Below, piece after piece: positions 63,921 to 64,000 of a DNA stretch of 64,000 bases; within the stretch, counting starts at the first letter, position 1, and each line of letters opens with the position of its first letter. The notes beneath the pieces were generated by a model, which ran no database searches, was not told the origin of the DNA, and saw only the letters and a list, made by a program, of their open reading frames with translations. Made by a program: the position numbers and the translations under genes. Source of the DNA: Pelagibacterium lentulum (GTDB lineage Bacteria; Pseudomonadota; Alphaproteobacteria; Rhizobiales; Devosiaceae); contig NZ_RZMW01000020.1 in NCBI RefSeq assembly GCF_003992625.1, positions 24,862-88,861 of the forward strand. The letters run 5' to 3'.

Positions 63921-64000
63921 GCGGGTTTAGAGCGGCCTCCCCTTTCAGCCATGTCAAAGCGCCCTCCGGCTATGCCTTTGGGTTGTGCGATAGAGATGGA

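Overview
The window reads as a chromosomal segment of an alphaproteobacterium of the Hyphomicrobiales, with a Devosia/Pelagibacterium-like flavour. The reasons are the gene content and style: many TRAP and ABC importers for organic acids and sugars, YkoF-ThiXYZ behind a TPP riboswitch, a DUF2336 protein, a propionyl-CoA carboxylase/methylmalonyl-CoA mutase operon, moderately high GC and frequent GTG/TTG starts with GGGAGG-type ribosome binding sites. The genus is inference; no rRNA gene is present to confirm it.

Layout: (1) 1-3940, end of an ectoine/hydroxyectoine degradation operon (eutB partial, eutC, doeA, an ArgE-type M20 deacetylase). (2) 3945-9074, a Gfo/Idh/MocA oxidoreductase and a hexuronate operon (uxuA-uxaC-fructuronate reductase), with a UxaA-type dehydratase at 12341-13864. 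(3) 9357-12142, two convergent exopolysaccharide genes (chain-length/BY-kinase-like protein and sugar-phosphate transferase), both with altered key catalytic residues. (4) 14114-22899, a hydroxycinnamate (ferulate/p-coumarate) locus: enoyl-CoA hydratase, MarR regulator, SDR, feruloyl-CoA synthase, TRAP importer and amidohydrolase, bordered by remnants of a VanB-type reductase and of a MocR-like gene. Three inverted repeats of one type (wTGTTAT-N5-ATArCAw) lie in its control regions. (5) 23061-31185, a LacI-controlled locus for an unidentified acid sugar: SDR, DenD-like dehydrogenase, TRAP importer, enolase-superfamily dehydratase, EamA exporter. (6) 31249-35166, xylonate-type dehydratase, phosphohexomutase and a small IsdG-like heme monooxygenase. 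(7) 35250-38544, TPP riboswitch, ykoF and thiXZY. (8) 38791-42827, a 61-residue orphan protein, a sulfate ABC transporter without its ATPase, and an IclR regulator. (9) 42936-49010, pccB-pccA-mcm-mce. (10) 49238-53935, tRNA-Gly, tRNA-Tyr, rlmB, a polysaccharide deacetylase lipoprotein and a glutathione-dependent formaldehyde operon. (11) 54054-58909, a xylose-type ABC importer with a divergent ROK regulator, then tRNA-Thr. (12) 59236-63920, NAD kinase, DUF2336, a transglycosylase-like protein, a nitroreductase and a secreted protein of unknown function.

Together the genes describe a plant-debris/osmolyte scavenger: uronates, xylose/xylonate, hydroxycinnamates and ectoine are imported and fed to central metabolism, formaldehyde from methoxyl groups can be oxidised, and propionyl-CoA goes to succinyl-CoA. 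I see no phage, insertion sequence, CRISPR array or defence locus. The most interesting material is the hydroxycinnamate regulon with its repeated operator and decayed vanB border, the catalytically altered exopolysaccharide pair, the ArgE-type enzyme in the ectoine operon, and the recurrent GC stem-loops placed just after solute-binding-protein genes.
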